The position numbers and the translations under genes were made by a program. DNA of 64,000 nt from Desulfocapsaceae bacterium. Lineage in GTDB: Bacteria > Desulfobacterota > Desulfobulbia > Desulfobulbales > Desulfocapsaceae. The notes under the pieces are model-generated. The model had not been told where the DNA came from. It ran no database searches and was given only the letters and a program-made list of their open reading frames with translations. This document shows, in pieces, positions 15,077-23,289 of this stretch; position 1 is the stretch's first letter; every line of letters starts with the position of its first letter. Location: NCBI GenBank assembly GCA_028697885.1, contig JAQVER010000004.1, positions 1 to 64,000 of the forward strand, given 5' to 3'.

Positions 15077-16268
15077 AAGTGAACCGGGCCCAAGCGGAAT
15101 AATAGAGGTCACTGATACAGACGATTTTATGATAAATGAATGTGCTAAGCAATGGGGAGTTCCCAAAGCCGAAGCACTGCGCAGGCTGCTGGAGGCAGTC
15201 AAACAGAAACCACAGGGGCAGGAAGCACCCCCGGCAACAGATAAAACCATTAAAACAATACAGGAAGCAGCAGCGATAGGACTGGTAACCCCCGATCCCA
15301 ACGATATAATAAATACCATGGGAAAAGGAATATTAATAAAAAGTATGGGGAGACAGCTTAACGAAGAGGATGCAGTAAAGAAAAAAGGGTCTTTCGATAT
15401 AGACGCGCTGAAAGAATTAATGTATATGAATCTTTTAACAAAAATGGCCGGAGGCGGGGATAATACTCAATCCTCAACTGTACTGCAGGAAATGAAAGCT
15501 GAGAATGAAAAACAAAGACAATATTATGAGCAAAAATTAAAAGAGCAGGATGATAAATTAAAAGATTTGCTTTTTGAAAAGAAACTCCAGACTCTTGAAG
15601 ATACAAACACTAACAATATAAATTCATTAACAGGTCAGCTTGCGGAGATCGGACAGAGGATAGATTCACTTAGGGTACCTCCAGCAAACACAACCCCGGA
15701 GCAAGCAAAAGATACGGTGAACGAGCTTGAGGATCTTGGGAAAAGAATATCGCGTATAAAAGGGGCACTCGGTGAGATAGGTATAATTCCTCAAAATCCG
15801 GTTACGAACACACTCACAACAGGCAATCCAGGCAATGAGGTATGGCGTGAAAAAGACGGAAGTGTGAATAAAGTAATGTATGGGATAGATAAGCTAACCG
15901 GTGCGCTTGAAAAAGGGCTGGATGCATGGCAAAAAAAAAAACCTGATTTGAAACTTCTGGATGATACCCCGGCAACGGCAGGACCAGCACCAGCCCAAAA
16001 TATGGTTCAACCAGGTCACGTACTGATCCAAATGGAGCTGACAGATCAGGAATATTATAATTTATTAACCCATAAACCACAGCTAAACCCCGATGAGGAA
16101 CGCTGGTTCAACCAGAACCAGCATCGATTTAACATACAGCCGTATATACCGCCACCAACAGATGTAACAGATGTAACAAAGCAGCCAGAAGAGAAAAAAA
16201 GTGTAATAGAAAAAATACAGGAACAGGAAGAGGAGCAAGCGAAGCGGGCTAAAGAACTGGGAATGTAA
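15054..16268 (+). CDS. Large coiled-coil protein, unknown
   Basis: 404 residues, start after GGAGAG. An N-terminal helical segment (ECAKQWGVPKAEALRRLLEA) is followed by a long coiled coil (about 145-255) and a Pro/Gln-rich tail, ending in another charged coiled coil (EKIQEQEEEQAKRAKEL). Could be a scaffold, partition or nucleoid-like protein. No family recognised. Forms an operon with the HTH gene before it. Confidence 0.45.
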   Translation: MAPKQPSKSEPGPSGIIEVTDTDDFMINECAKQWGVPKAEALRRLLEAVKQKPQGQEAPPATDKTIKTIQEAAAIGLVTPDPNDIINTMGKGILIKSMGRQLNEEDAVKKKGSFDIDALKELMYMNLLTKMAGGGDNTQSSTVLQEMKAENEKQRQYYEQKLKEQDDKLKDLLFEKKLQTLEDTNTNNINSLTGQLAEIGQRIDSLRVPPANTTPEQAKDTVNELEDLGKRISRIKGALGEIGIIPQNPVTNTLTTGNPGNEVWREKDGSVNKVMYGIDKLTGALEKGLDAWQKKKPDLKLLDDTPATAGPAPAQNMVQPGHVLIQMELTDQEYYNLLTHKPQLNPDEERWFNQNQHRFNIQPYIPPPTDVTDVTKQPEEKKSVIEKIQEQEEEQAKRAKELGM

Positions 16269-16337
16269 TGCGTGGAAATAAAAAAAAATGCGATTTTACT
16301 TATATTAAAAACACCCGGAACAGGAATCAGGAGAAAA

Positions 16338-16715
16338 ATGCCAACAATACAGGAAATCTTATTTGAAATAAGACATCTGAACGATGAAAACAGTATCCAG
16401 AGATGGATCACTAACGGATTAACGAGTCTGACACCTGATTTACTTGAAAAAGCAATTATGGAGTGGCAGGATCCCCTTCTGGTTGTAGAATATCTCAATC
16501 TCGACAATACCTTAATAAAAATTATTGCAAAAATATTTATAAAAAACAACTGGGATCGGATAGAACCGATCTTTACAGATAAGTGGTTATTATATAACCA
16601 TATAAGTAAGGATTTACAAAAAAAACAGTTATTGGATACTCCAAAAGGCAGGGAATGGTTATCATATGTCCGTAGACGATGTTACTCTTATTTTTATAAA
16701 TATGCCTGGGAATAA
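16338..16715 (+). CDS. Unknown helical protein, about 125 residues
   Basis: The start at 16338 (MPTIQEILF) follows a GGAGAAAA site; an upstream GTG at 16272 is less likely. All-helical, with WDRIEPIFTDKWLLYNHISK in the middle and an Arg/Tyr-rich end (YVRRRCYSYFYKYAWE). No family recognised. Confidence 0.45.
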   Translation: MPTIQEILFEIRHLNDENSIQRWITNGLTSLTPDLLEKAIMEWQDPLLVVEYLNLDNTLIKIIAKIFIKNNWDRIEPIFTDKWLLYNHISKDLQKKQLLDTPKGREWLSYVRRRCYSYFYKYAWE

Positions 16716-16761
16716 TAACACCGAAAAGTATATATTTTATTAAAATAAGTATTAATCGAGA

Positions 16762-16818
16762 ATGTTGTGGGAAAAACTATTTTTCATACTAACCACACTC
16801 CCATTCTTCCCACAACAT
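16762..16818. terminator. 12-bp inverted repeat between operons
   Basis: ATGTTGTGGGAA at 16762-16773 pairs perfectly with TTCCCACAACAT at 16807-16818, followed by CCCTCTTTTA. It sits between two plus-strand genes and may be a terminator or an operator for the next gene. Confidence 0.45.
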
Positions 16819-16883
16819 CCCTCTTTTAAAAACAATCTATCAGGATAAATTATATTAAGTATAATAATTAATCTATAATAGGT

Positions 16884-17123
16884 ATGGAAAAAGATATTAA
16901 AATCAAAGAGTTGAAAGAACAATTAAATCATATTGATACTGCTATACGCGGGGAGCTTGTCAAAATAGAAAGGTTAAAGAGCAAAATTACAAAAGAGTAT
17001 CGGCATCATGATAAGAAAAAGTACGATGATAAGCGTAACGAAGTGCAGGTCAATTTAGAAAAACTTAAAACAGACCAGGAAAGGATCAAAAACGAGCTTT
17101 CAAAACTAGAGGCCACTATTTGA
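16884..17123 (+). CDS. Coiled-coil protein, 79 residues
   Basis: Almost the whole sequence is a heptad coiled coil (KELKEQLNHIDTAIRGELVK, later LEKLKTDQERIKNELSKLEA). No other domain. Function unknown. Confidence 0.45.
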   Translation: MEKDIKIKELKEQLNHIDTAIRGELVKIERLKSKITKEYRHHDKKKYDDKRNEVQVNLEKLKTDQERIKNELSKLEATI

Positions 17124-17139
17124 AACAGGAGAAATATAT

Positions 17140-17535
17140 ATGGTGCATAATATTCAGGCAATAGAAAAAGCGGTAATGACGACAGCAGACGAGAAAATGC
17201 TGAAACAAATGGCTAAAAGCATGCCTTATGATATTTACCAGCAGTTGAGTCCTGAGGCAAGGGGCAAGCTATCGAAGGTATATGGGAAAGAAGTACCGGC
17301 ATCCTCACCGTACCTAGGTGAACTCCCTCTCAAAAAGCAAAAAGAGAAAATAAAATTATATGTTAGAATGGGACCAATGCAAACAGGGGCGGGCATACAC
17401 GGTTTTATCTCAGTGTTCGAGGTACCTGAAAGTGACCTTGAAAAAGAAAGAGATTTCTTTGAGACTAAGTTAGGACTCAAAACATCTCTTAAAACTCCTG
17501 ATTGGGGCAGGGGTAAACTTCAGGAGGAATTGTAA
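17140..17535 (+). CDS. Unknown protein, 131 residues
   Basis: Start after CAGGAGAA. Helical N-terminus (AVMTTADEKMLKQMAKSMPY), then a beta-type middle (KIKLYVRMGPMQ, GIHGFISVFEVPES). No family recognised. Three-gene run with the coiled-coil peptide and JAB-domain gene that follow. Confidence 0.45.
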   Translation: MVHNIQAIEKAVMTTADEKMLKQMAKSMPYDIYQQLSPEARGKLSKVYGKEVPASSPYLGELPLKKQKEKIKLYVRMGPMQTGAGIHGFISVFEVPESDLEKERDFFETKLGLKTSLKTPDWGRGKLQEEL

Positions 17536-17646
17536 ATGCCAACAGCATTACCGATGACGAGCGGGCAGAAATTAGCAAGCGATTATGAGAAATTGAAAAA
17601 GGAAAATGAAGGGTTGCGCCAGGAACTGGCGATGAAGAGGTTGTGA
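17536..17646 (+). CDS. 36-residue coiled-coil peptide
   Basis: Starts one base after the previous stop, behind AGGAGGAA. Reads MPTALPMTSGQKLASDYEKL, then a short heptad helix (KKENEGLRQELAMKRL). It overlaps the next start (GTGA). The tight spacing supports a real small gene. Confidence 0.45.
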   Translation: MPTALPMTSGQKLASDYEKLKKENEGLRQELAMKRL

Positions 17647-19199
17647 CAACTATGCCTATAATCTACCCTGAAGGCGGGATGCCTGGTTTAACTCTCAGGC
17701 AAAAACAAAAACCACTTGACACGTTCAGGGTACAGCTTATACCTCTAAGAGCAGCACCAAAAACGAAAATCAAAGGGCCAGAAGATGTTGCGGCACTGGT
17801 CAGGGAGATGGAAGATTATGATCGTGAATCTGCGAGACTCATACATCTTGATACAAAAAATCAAGTGATGGGGATAGAAACTATAAGTATAGGCAGCCTG
17901 AACGCATCAATTGTCCATCCAAGGGAAACAGTTAAAGGAGCAGTATTAAATAACTCCGCTAATGTTATTTTCGTCCATAATCATCCCTCGGGAGTATGCG
18001 AACCGTCCAATGAGGACGTAGATATTTCAGGACGACTAAAAGAAGCATTTAATACTGTAGGTATAGTGTTACTGGATAGTGTAATAGTAGGAAAAGGCTG
18101 TCATTACTCTCTTAAGGAAAGCGGATTTTTAGGCGATGTACAAAATAAAAGGTTTATAAGTACATCTAAAGGAATATCAGAACGAATCTCAGATCTCTCC
18201 AAAGAAAAGCGTTTGGAGATTGCCCGCGGGATCGCGGCAACCACAGGACCGGCACAAGAACCGGGTAACTATATTACCCTCGATGAAATCTCTAAATTAC
18301 CTGCGGAAGAGCGGAAACGATACCTGAAAATACTGGCAGCAGGCGGGGTAAGAGAATCAACATCAAAACCACTACAGAAATTGAAATCAACTTATAATGA
18401 TTTTGCGAATACCGAATCAGCAGGACTCAAAGCAAAAATTGACAAAATAACTGTATGCACCGATAAACCAATTAACGAATCCCAGACCATAGGTGCTGCA
18501 ATCCCGATGAACGGGCATCTTGTAGGATATCACCTTACAGACAACCCGGACGAAGTGATACACAATCTCGGATCAGATGACCTTGTAGTCACGAACCCAG
18601 GCGGAGATCTAGGAGGCGGTTTTTATCTCAGCAGCGTCCCGGAATATTGGCGGGTTCGTTCACAGAAAAAATGGGATTTTGCAAAAAACCTCACTCAGTT
18701 ACAGCGTGCGAACCTGGTAAATATCATCCTCACGGATCCGCGATATAAGAAAGGAGGCGACTATCTTACAGATTATGAAGTAGACCGGTTGGTCCGCGAC
18801 CTTAAGATGTACGTGGATTCCGGGGATGTGACATATCTCACAATCACAGGGAACCAGCCACATAACGTGAATATCACAGAAGATCTCACCAGGAAGGCGG
18901 GAGTTCCGGCGCCAAAGGAACCCGGCCTTGTAGAAGTAACACTATCAGGTAAGTTCGTAGACGCCGCAGGTCTTTATACAAATCCGCTGCGGGATGAAGT
19001 TATTAACAGGGCAAGGGCATGGGGACTCATGAACAAGCCCGAACTCATGGGATTTACGCTAAATACCAAAAATGTGGTAAATGCATATCTGGAATCCATA
19101 GGGTATAGCGGCATGTTCACACGCTCCGGGATGACATCGAACCCAGAGATGGTAGTATGGGATCGGAAGGCAATCATAAGTTATCGGAAAGTCGTATGA
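17643..19199 (+). CDS. RadC-like JAB metalloprotease domain fused to an ADP-ribosyltransferase-like domain
   Basis: 518 residues. Residues about 40-155 match the RadC/JAB fold, with the JAMM zinc signature HNHPSG at 112-117 and Asp125. A helical linker (160-270) follows. The C-terminal part has an ART-like order: GYHLT with His297, GGGFYLS with Tyr328, a strand LVEVTLSGKF, and a final GYSGMF ... NPEMVVW with Glu502, compatible with an H-Y-E type ADP-ribosyltransferase. Phage polyvalent proteins combine such domains. The likely role is acting on host proteins at entry (removing a modifier, adding ADP-ribose); this is inference. The JAB call is strong, the ART call moderate. Confidence 0.65.
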   Translation: MTTMPIIYPEGGMPGLTLRQKQKPLDTFRVQLIPLRAAPKTKIKGPEDVAALVREMEDYDRESARLIHLDTKNQVMGIETISIGSLNASIVHPRETVKGAVLNNSANVIFVHNHPSGVCEPSNEDVDISGRLKEAFNTVGIVLLDSVIVGKGCHYSLKESGFLGDVQNKRFISTSKGISERISDLSKEKRLEIARGIAATTGPAQEPGNYITLDEISKLPAEERKRYLKILAAGGVRESTSKPLQKLKSTYNDFANTESAGLKAKIDKITVCTDKPINESQTIGAAIPMNGHLVGYHLTDNPDEVIHNLGSDDLVVTNPGGDLGGGFYLSSVPEYWRVRSQKKWDFAKNLTQLQRANLVNIILTDPRYKKGGDYLTDYEVDRLVRDLKMYVDSGDVTYLTITGNQPHNVNITEDLTRKAGVPAPKEPGLVEVTLSGKFVDAAGLYTNPLRDEVINRARAWGLMNKPELMGFTLNTKNVVNAYLESIGYSGMFTRSGMTSNPEMVVWDRKAIISYRKVV

Positions 19200-19342
19200 G
19201 CGAAGAGTTTGTGGGGATAGCTCATAAATTCCACGTAGATATTGCATTTCTCGAAGGAAAGTCTATCCCGCCGAATGTTATCTGGGAATATCCAGACCAG
19301 ATAGCGAAAGCAGAAAAGCAAAAGTGGAGAGGATCTGTATGA
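19196..19342 (+). CDS. Small protein, 48 residues
   Basis: ATGA-overlap with both neighbours. Reads MSEEFVGIAHKFHVDIAFLE, GKSIPPNVIWEYPDQIAK. No family recognised; could be an accessory to the JAB-ART gene or to the toxin-like gene behind it. Confidence 0.45.
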   Translation: MSEEFVGIAHKFHVDIAFLEGKSIPPNVIWEYPDQIAKAEKQKWRGSV

Positions 19343-19653
19343 AATGGTTCAGGGATATTTTCAACCAGCAGATTTGTCTGTCCCCCTAGGTGAATGAGCA
19401 CATCAACAACACGCATCCTGAAATGTCAGGGCAGGACGACAAAATACGCGATACCCTTTTTAATCCAGATGTTGTTGTTCGGTCAACTTCAGATCCTAAA
19501 AGTATATTATATCATCGGTATTATGTTACCACCCCGGTAACAAGTAAATATTTATGTGTTGTAGTTAAAATATTAACTAATGAAAAGTTTATATCAACTG
19601 CCTATTTCAGACCCACTGTAAAAAGGGGTGTAGTATTATGGAAAAAAAAATAA
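19339..19653 (+). CDS. PBECR2-like putative nuclease toxin with in-frame TAG
   Basis: From ATG 19339 the frame reads MKWFRDIFNQQICLSP, then TAG at 19387-19389, then VNEHINNTHPEMSGQDDKIR to RPTVKRGVVLWKKK at 19653. The pattern WFRDIF ... L-x(7)-HI ... HPEM, DP, KYLCVVVK, TAYF and VLW fits a conserved family with a BECR/RelE-like nuclease fold (PBECR2-type, by memory). The TAG replaces a residue inside the conserved block without changing its spacing. Restart at GTG 19390 or ATG 19396 would give a truncated protein. Paired with a DUF2283 gene behind it. Confidence 0.5.
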
Positions 19654-19856
19654 CAATCTGGTATGATAAAAAAGCCGACCTTCTCGAGGTCACATTTGAA
19701 AAAAAACCTGGATATTTCAGGGACACTGAGAACGACGCAGTGATGGAAAAAGTCGATATGAACGGAAACGTTATAGGATTCTCCATTATGCGTGTGAGCG
19801 CGCTACCGACTACGAAACAAATATCTATCGGGTTAAAAGGATTTGCAGTAGCCTAA
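19638..19856 (+). CDS. DUF2283 family protein, probable antitoxin
   Basis: 72 residues: ITIWYDKKADLLEVTFEKKP ... VDMNGNVIGFSIMRVS, the DUF2283 pattern (Y-D-x-x-A-D-x-L-x-V, later D-x-x-G-x-V-I-G-x-x-I). Overlaps the end of the PBECR2-like gene by 16 bases. DUF2283 genes often sit beside small toxins; the pair is read as a toxin-antitoxin system. Confidence 0.7.
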   Translation: MEKKITIWYDKKADLLEVTFEKKPGYFRDTENDAVMEKVDMNGNVIGFSIMRVSALPTTKQISIGLKGFAVA

Positions 19857-19875
19857 AAAAAGAAAAGCGGAAAAT

Positions 19876-19980
19876 TTACATTTTACCCTCAGCAACGGCA
19901 GCCTCGGCTAATCTACAGAACACTTCTAATTTTACCGGGTCTCTTGGCTTTCTGCGTATGCTACTTGGCGGATTCATCAT
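19876..19980 (-). CDS. Doubtful 34-residue peptide
   Basis: Basic start (NPPSSIRRKPRDPVKLEVFC) then Ala-rich helix. An AT-rich TATATATT box lies only about 12 bases upstream and there is no ribosome site. The rest of 19857-20096 holds only AT-rich promoter-like sequence. Confidence 0.25.
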   Translation of the reverse strand: MMNPPSSIRRKPRDPVKLEVFCRLAEAAVAEGKM

Positions 19981-20096
19981 AATTTTAATATATACTCATA
20001 TAACTATAATTATTTATTCTCTTTATGTTAGGAAAAGATAATATAATTAGTGAATAATAGTATATAATACATGGACTATGGTAAAGTGGAGACGGT

Positions 20097-20273
20097 ATGA
20101 TCGCAAGTGAGACGAGGATAGAGTTTCACGGCTCAGAAGATATGAAGAGGAAAAAAGTAAGGAGGCACCATCAATGGTATCTGAACCAACAGGCACGGAA
20201 TTTAAGGCAAACCGAACCACTGCACGACCGGGAGCCAACGTACTACTGTTACACCCAGCACCGGCGCCAGTAG
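20097..20273 (+). CDS. Doubtful 58-residue basic frame
   Basis: Reads MIASETRIEFHGSEDMKRKK, VRRHHQWYLNQQARN. A TATA-like TATATAATAC at 20059-20068 lies about 33 bases before it, fitting a leaderless start. However its last 100 bases overlap the better-supported gene at 20174. Confidence 0.3.
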   Translation: MIASETRIEFHGSEDMKRKKVRRHHQWYLNQQARNLRQTEPLHDREPTYYCYTQHRRQ

Positions 20274-20665
20274 CACAGCCGGCACCAAAAATCCAGAGCA
20301 CTCAGGATATCAAACAGGAAGTCTTAAACAATATCCAGACAGCAAAAACCATAGATGACCTTAAGCAAATCCTGAAAGATATTGGTTTCCTTCCGCTCGG
20401 GGGACTGGATAAGCGTGAATTAACAGACGCTTACCTGAATCGTTTCAACGTGCTTCAGGGCGAAATGCTCTTCGGGGCACGCATAGAAACCGAAGAAAAG
20501 CCGCGACTACTCGGTGGCCCATCGAGACAGGAGATTACTGAAAGAGAGGCACGTAAAAAAGCAGAGGCAGGAAAGAAGCTTAAAGGCCAGCAGCGGGTAA
20601 CATCGGCAACCAGCACTTCCAGGAGATTAGAAGAGTATGGGGTCAAAGAGGCAATGAGAAGATGA
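20174..20665 (+). CDS. Unknown Pro/Ala-rich protein, 163 residues
   Basis: Start behind AAGGAGG. The N-terminal 55 residues are low-complexity Ala/Pro; a helical domain follows (IQTAKTIDDLKQILKDIGFL), then a basic tail. Similar composition to the neighbours in 14-23 kb. Overlaps the next gene by ATGA. No family recognised. Confidence 0.5.
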   Translation: MVSEPTGTEFKANRTTARPGANVLLLHPAPAPVAQPAPKIQSTQDIKQEVLNNIQTAKTIDDLKQILKDIGFLPLGGLDKRELTDAYLNRFNVLQGEMLFGARIETEEKPRLLGGPSRQEITEREARKKAEAGKKLKGQQRVTSATSTSRRLEEYGVKEAMRR

Positions 20666-20808
20666 AGTTTAATGAACTTCTCTTACAGGGAGTTATTGAC
20701 AGTTTTGGAAAAGAGTTACTCAGAAATATAGCTGAGAACGAAAGGCGGAAAAGAGCAGAAGAACTTAAGAACGGTAGCATTGACGTAGAATTTAAGGTAA
20801 TTAAATGA
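20662..20808 (+). CDS. Small helical protein, 48 residues
   Basis: MKFNELLLQGVIDSFGKELL, then NIAENERRKRAEELKNGS. Coupled by ATGA to the gene before. No function visible. Confidence 0.45.
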   Translation: MKFNELLLQGVIDSFGKELLRNIAENERRKRAEELKNGSIDVEFKVIK

Positions 20809-20834
20809 CATAATTATAAAACAGCAGATTTTTT

Positions 20835-22007
20835 ATGGCGGACGACGATTTCAAAATAAGCGAGCCGGCGGATAAACCCATAGGTTATCCTCCAAAAAAC
20901 CCCATTATTAAACAAGCTCTCCAAAACCTTTATATTTCTATAATGGGTGCTTTAGACCTGGGCGACTTCGATACTTTTCTCAGGGAATCACAAGACCTGA
21001 CTTATGACGAAGCTAAGGATAAGATGATCCGGGAATTCGGAACATCAAAAGACCTGTCCGAAGCCAGTCTAAAAGCTAAAGATAAAGAAGCGGCATTGAA
21101 GATGCAGATAGCCGAACAGGAAGCACTTGCAGAGCAGCGGACGCTTGAACAGGAATTCGCGGAATTGGATGAGATCGCACGGAAAAGGTTAGGGGAGAAC
21201 CTGGAGTTATCAAGAAGGAATACTACTCTCGATCAGGAAGTAAAAAAATTGAAAGAAGAACTTAGTCGGGCAAAAACACCACTACCTCAACCACTACCTC
21301 AACCACTACCTCAACCACTACCTCAACCACTACCTCAACCACTACCTCAACCATTACCTCAACCATTACCTACTGAAATACCTAAACCGCTACACGGCAG
21401 TATGTATGCCGAGTATAAGAAACGGATCAGCCAGATAATCACAATAGCCGAGGTAAATGATTTAGCCAACGAGATCTTTGATATTCTTGAACACGGGGAA
21501 TTCGATAAACTCACCATGCAGGATATTGATGAAATGCGTACTGAGTTAAATAAAGTTGCAGAAACCAGGGCGATCAAACTTGCAGAAATGAAACTTCCCG
21601 GTACAAAACCAAAAATTACCAGGCCGAAAGCATCTGAGGAGGTAGAAAAAGAGCAGCTACCTAGAAAAAAAGAAAGACGAGAGGAACCTACTACCCCCAT
21701 CCCATCAGGGAAGGTACAAGTAGTTTATGTATATATAAGACCGGACACAGAAATATTCACATCAATGGGTGAAGAATATATTAGGGATTTTGAACTCGAA
21801 AGGACGATAAAAAGAAATCGCCTGTTATCATTCCCGGAGCATTGGTACACATTATCACCCTGGGGAAAAAGAGAAGTATATGGGTGGGATTTAGCAATGG
21901 CATTACGAGAAGCAGTTCGCATACATAAATTTTCATGGGACTCTTTAATTTATGATTATGGAATTCCGGCAGAATATATTAAAGAATGGCGGAATAAAAA
22001 TAAATAA
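20835..22007 (+). CDS. Coiled-coil protein with PLPQ repeat
   Basis: 390 residues. Helical and coiled-coil first part (about 55-148), then seven PLPQ units and a PLPT (149-180), then a helical domain and a basic linker. The last 90 residues form a compact domain (VVYVYIRPDTEIFTS ... KFSWDSLIYDYGIPAEYI). The Pro-rich repeat probably works as a stiff spacer. The DNA repeat (21279-21374) keeps the frame because units are 12 bases. No known family. Confidence 0.55.
   Translation: MADDDFKISEPADKPIGYPPKNPIIKQALQNLYISIMGALDLGDFDTFLRESQDLTYDEAKDKMIREFGTSKDLSEASLKAKDKEAALKMQIAEQEALAEQRTLEQEFAELDEIARKRLGENLELSRRNTTLDQEVKKLKEELSRAKTPLPQPLPQPLPQPLPQPLPQPLPQPLPQPLPTEIPKPLHGSMYAEYKKRISQIITIAEVNDLANEIFDILEHGEFDKLTMQDIDEMRTELNKVAETRAIKLAEMKLPGTKPKITRPKASEEVEKEQLPRKKERREEPTTPIPSGKVQVVYVYIRPDTEIFTSMGEEYIRDFELERTIKRNRLLSFPEHWYTLSPWGKREVYGWDLAMALREAVRIHKFSWDSLIYDYGIPAEYIKEWRNKNK
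21279..21374 (+). repeat. 12-bp tandem repeat inside a gene
   Basis: Six identical CCACTACCTCAA units (21279-21350) followed by two variant units beginning CCATTACCT. In-frame, coding PLPQ. The perfect identity of six units suggests recent slippage expansion. Confidence 0.9.
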
Positions 22008-22019
22008 GGAGATAAAATA

Positions 22020-22175
22020 TGAAATCAATTGAAATGCTTGATAGATATAGGGATGTAACATATCACCAGGAAGCGAGATGTTGACAATATATGCTTACCT
22101 GAATTGAAATGTTTGATTTAATAGAAGAGGGAATAAGATTTTATTCTAACATAACATATAAAGACAGGGAGGAAT
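22020..22175 (+). other. Short frames, probably a decayed small gene
   Basis: An AAGGAGATAAA site leads to a 21-codon frame (MKSIEMLDRYRDVTYHQEAR) ending in TGA. A second similar start at 22110 (IEMFDLIEEGIRFYSNITYK) overlaps the next gene. The two beginnings resemble each other, suggesting a duplicated or broken small gene. Confidence 0.3.
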
Positions 22176-22781
22176 ATGGCAGAAAAGACAGGTCCGAAAA
22201 GTCCGAGAAATAAGGTAGAGCGGGTATTGCTTATACATGGAAGGCCGGACTTTTTATATAAAGAATCATCACAGGTTTATTACTCTGTTAAAATAGACGG
22301 GAAAGAAATACCTCTTGGAAAAGTCGGTGAGACAGTAGTAGACTTGCTTACAAAAGTACCGGGAGCAGAGGTTATAAAAACAAATAAAAAAGAAAAAAGG
22401 CCAAAGATCCCTGTCGGTTACGGAATAAAATCAATTCAAAAATCCGGCAGTGGGGACACGGTAGTTCGTATATCAGCACCCACAGATGAAGACCTTCTTG
22501 ACAGGATCACAGCATTCGAGGAATATACATCAAAAAATGGATACGATATTCAGGAAAGATGTCTCTGGGTATGCAAGACCGACCCGAAACACGACATGGA
22601 AAAACCTATAGAACTGCCAAAGAAAAAATCAACGAGTGAAGAACGAATAAAAGCCAAATCCACTCAAATAGTTAAAGAACAGCATGAAATACCCCAACAC
22701 ACACAGCAAAACCCGGCAGTTATGTCAAAAAAAACAAAAGACCTGCAGGGCATTGCATTAAAAGTAATGGGGAAAACGTAA
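22176..22781 (+). CDS. Unknown protein, 201 residues
   Basis: Start behind GGGAGGAAT. Alternating strands and helices in the first 130 residues (VERVLLIHGRPDFLYKESSQ, VYYSVKIDGKEIPLGKVGE), then a Lys/Gln-rich disordered tail. No family recognised. Confidence 0.5.
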   Translation: MAEKTGPKSPRNKVERVLLIHGRPDFLYKESSQVYYSVKIDGKEIPLGKVGETVVDLLTKVPGAEVIKTNKKEKRPKIPVGYGIKSIQKSGSGDTVVRISAPTDEDLLDRITAFEEYTSKNGYDIQERCLWVCKTDPKHDMEKPIELPKKKSTSEERIKAKSTQIVKEQHEIPQHTQQNPAVMSKKTKDLQGIALKVMGKT

Positions 22782-22782
22782 T

Positions 22783-23232
22783 ATGCCCCCTGTATATCAA
22801 GAAACACTGGAACGCCTGAAAACCTCTAACGACAGAAAGGAAATAGCAATAGCGATGGTTGAACTTGCAGAACACGCAGAGCGATCATCTATATTAAGAG
22901 AAATCTTAAAAAAAACAAAACTCAGATATCCTTTTGATAATTTTGAATATGTTAAATGCCCTGGCAGGAAAGGATACTGGCGGCGTTCACCGGCAAATCG
23001 GGAGTTTCCCACAGTCGCCCAGGCAGAATTCAGGCTGGCAGCCTCAAAGGTAAATTCATCAATATATGGGATGAAAGGAATGGTTGACAGACTGGATGGG
23101 ACACAGGTACCTCTCAGGGACATTGTAGCTGGTGAAATGCTGCGGGGTACGAAGTTCACAAGCGATAAGGTAAAAGAAGAGCGTAAAAAAGAAAGAACTA
23201 TAGAACGGCTTACAAGGGAAGAACCATATTAA
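22783..23232 (+). CDS. Unknown protein, 149 residues
   Basis: Helical start (ETLERLKTSNDRKEIAIAMV), a middle with KCPGRKGYWRRSPANREFPT that may bind nucleic acid, then FRLAASKVNSSIYGMKGM and a charged tail. This middle and second half resemble hypothetical proteins common in phage structural regions; not a named family. Confidence 0.45.
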   Translation: MPPVYQETLERLKTSNDRKEIAIAMVELAEHAERSSILREILKKTKLRYPFDNFEYVKCPGRKGYWRRSPANREFPTVAQAEFRLAASKVNSSIYGMKGMVDRLDGTQVPLRDIVAGEMLRGTKFTSDKVKEERKKERTIERLTREEPY

Positions 23233-23289
23233 AGGTGGCATGCAAATAAGAATAATAAGCAGCAGGTAACCATGATGAAAGAGAGGCAG

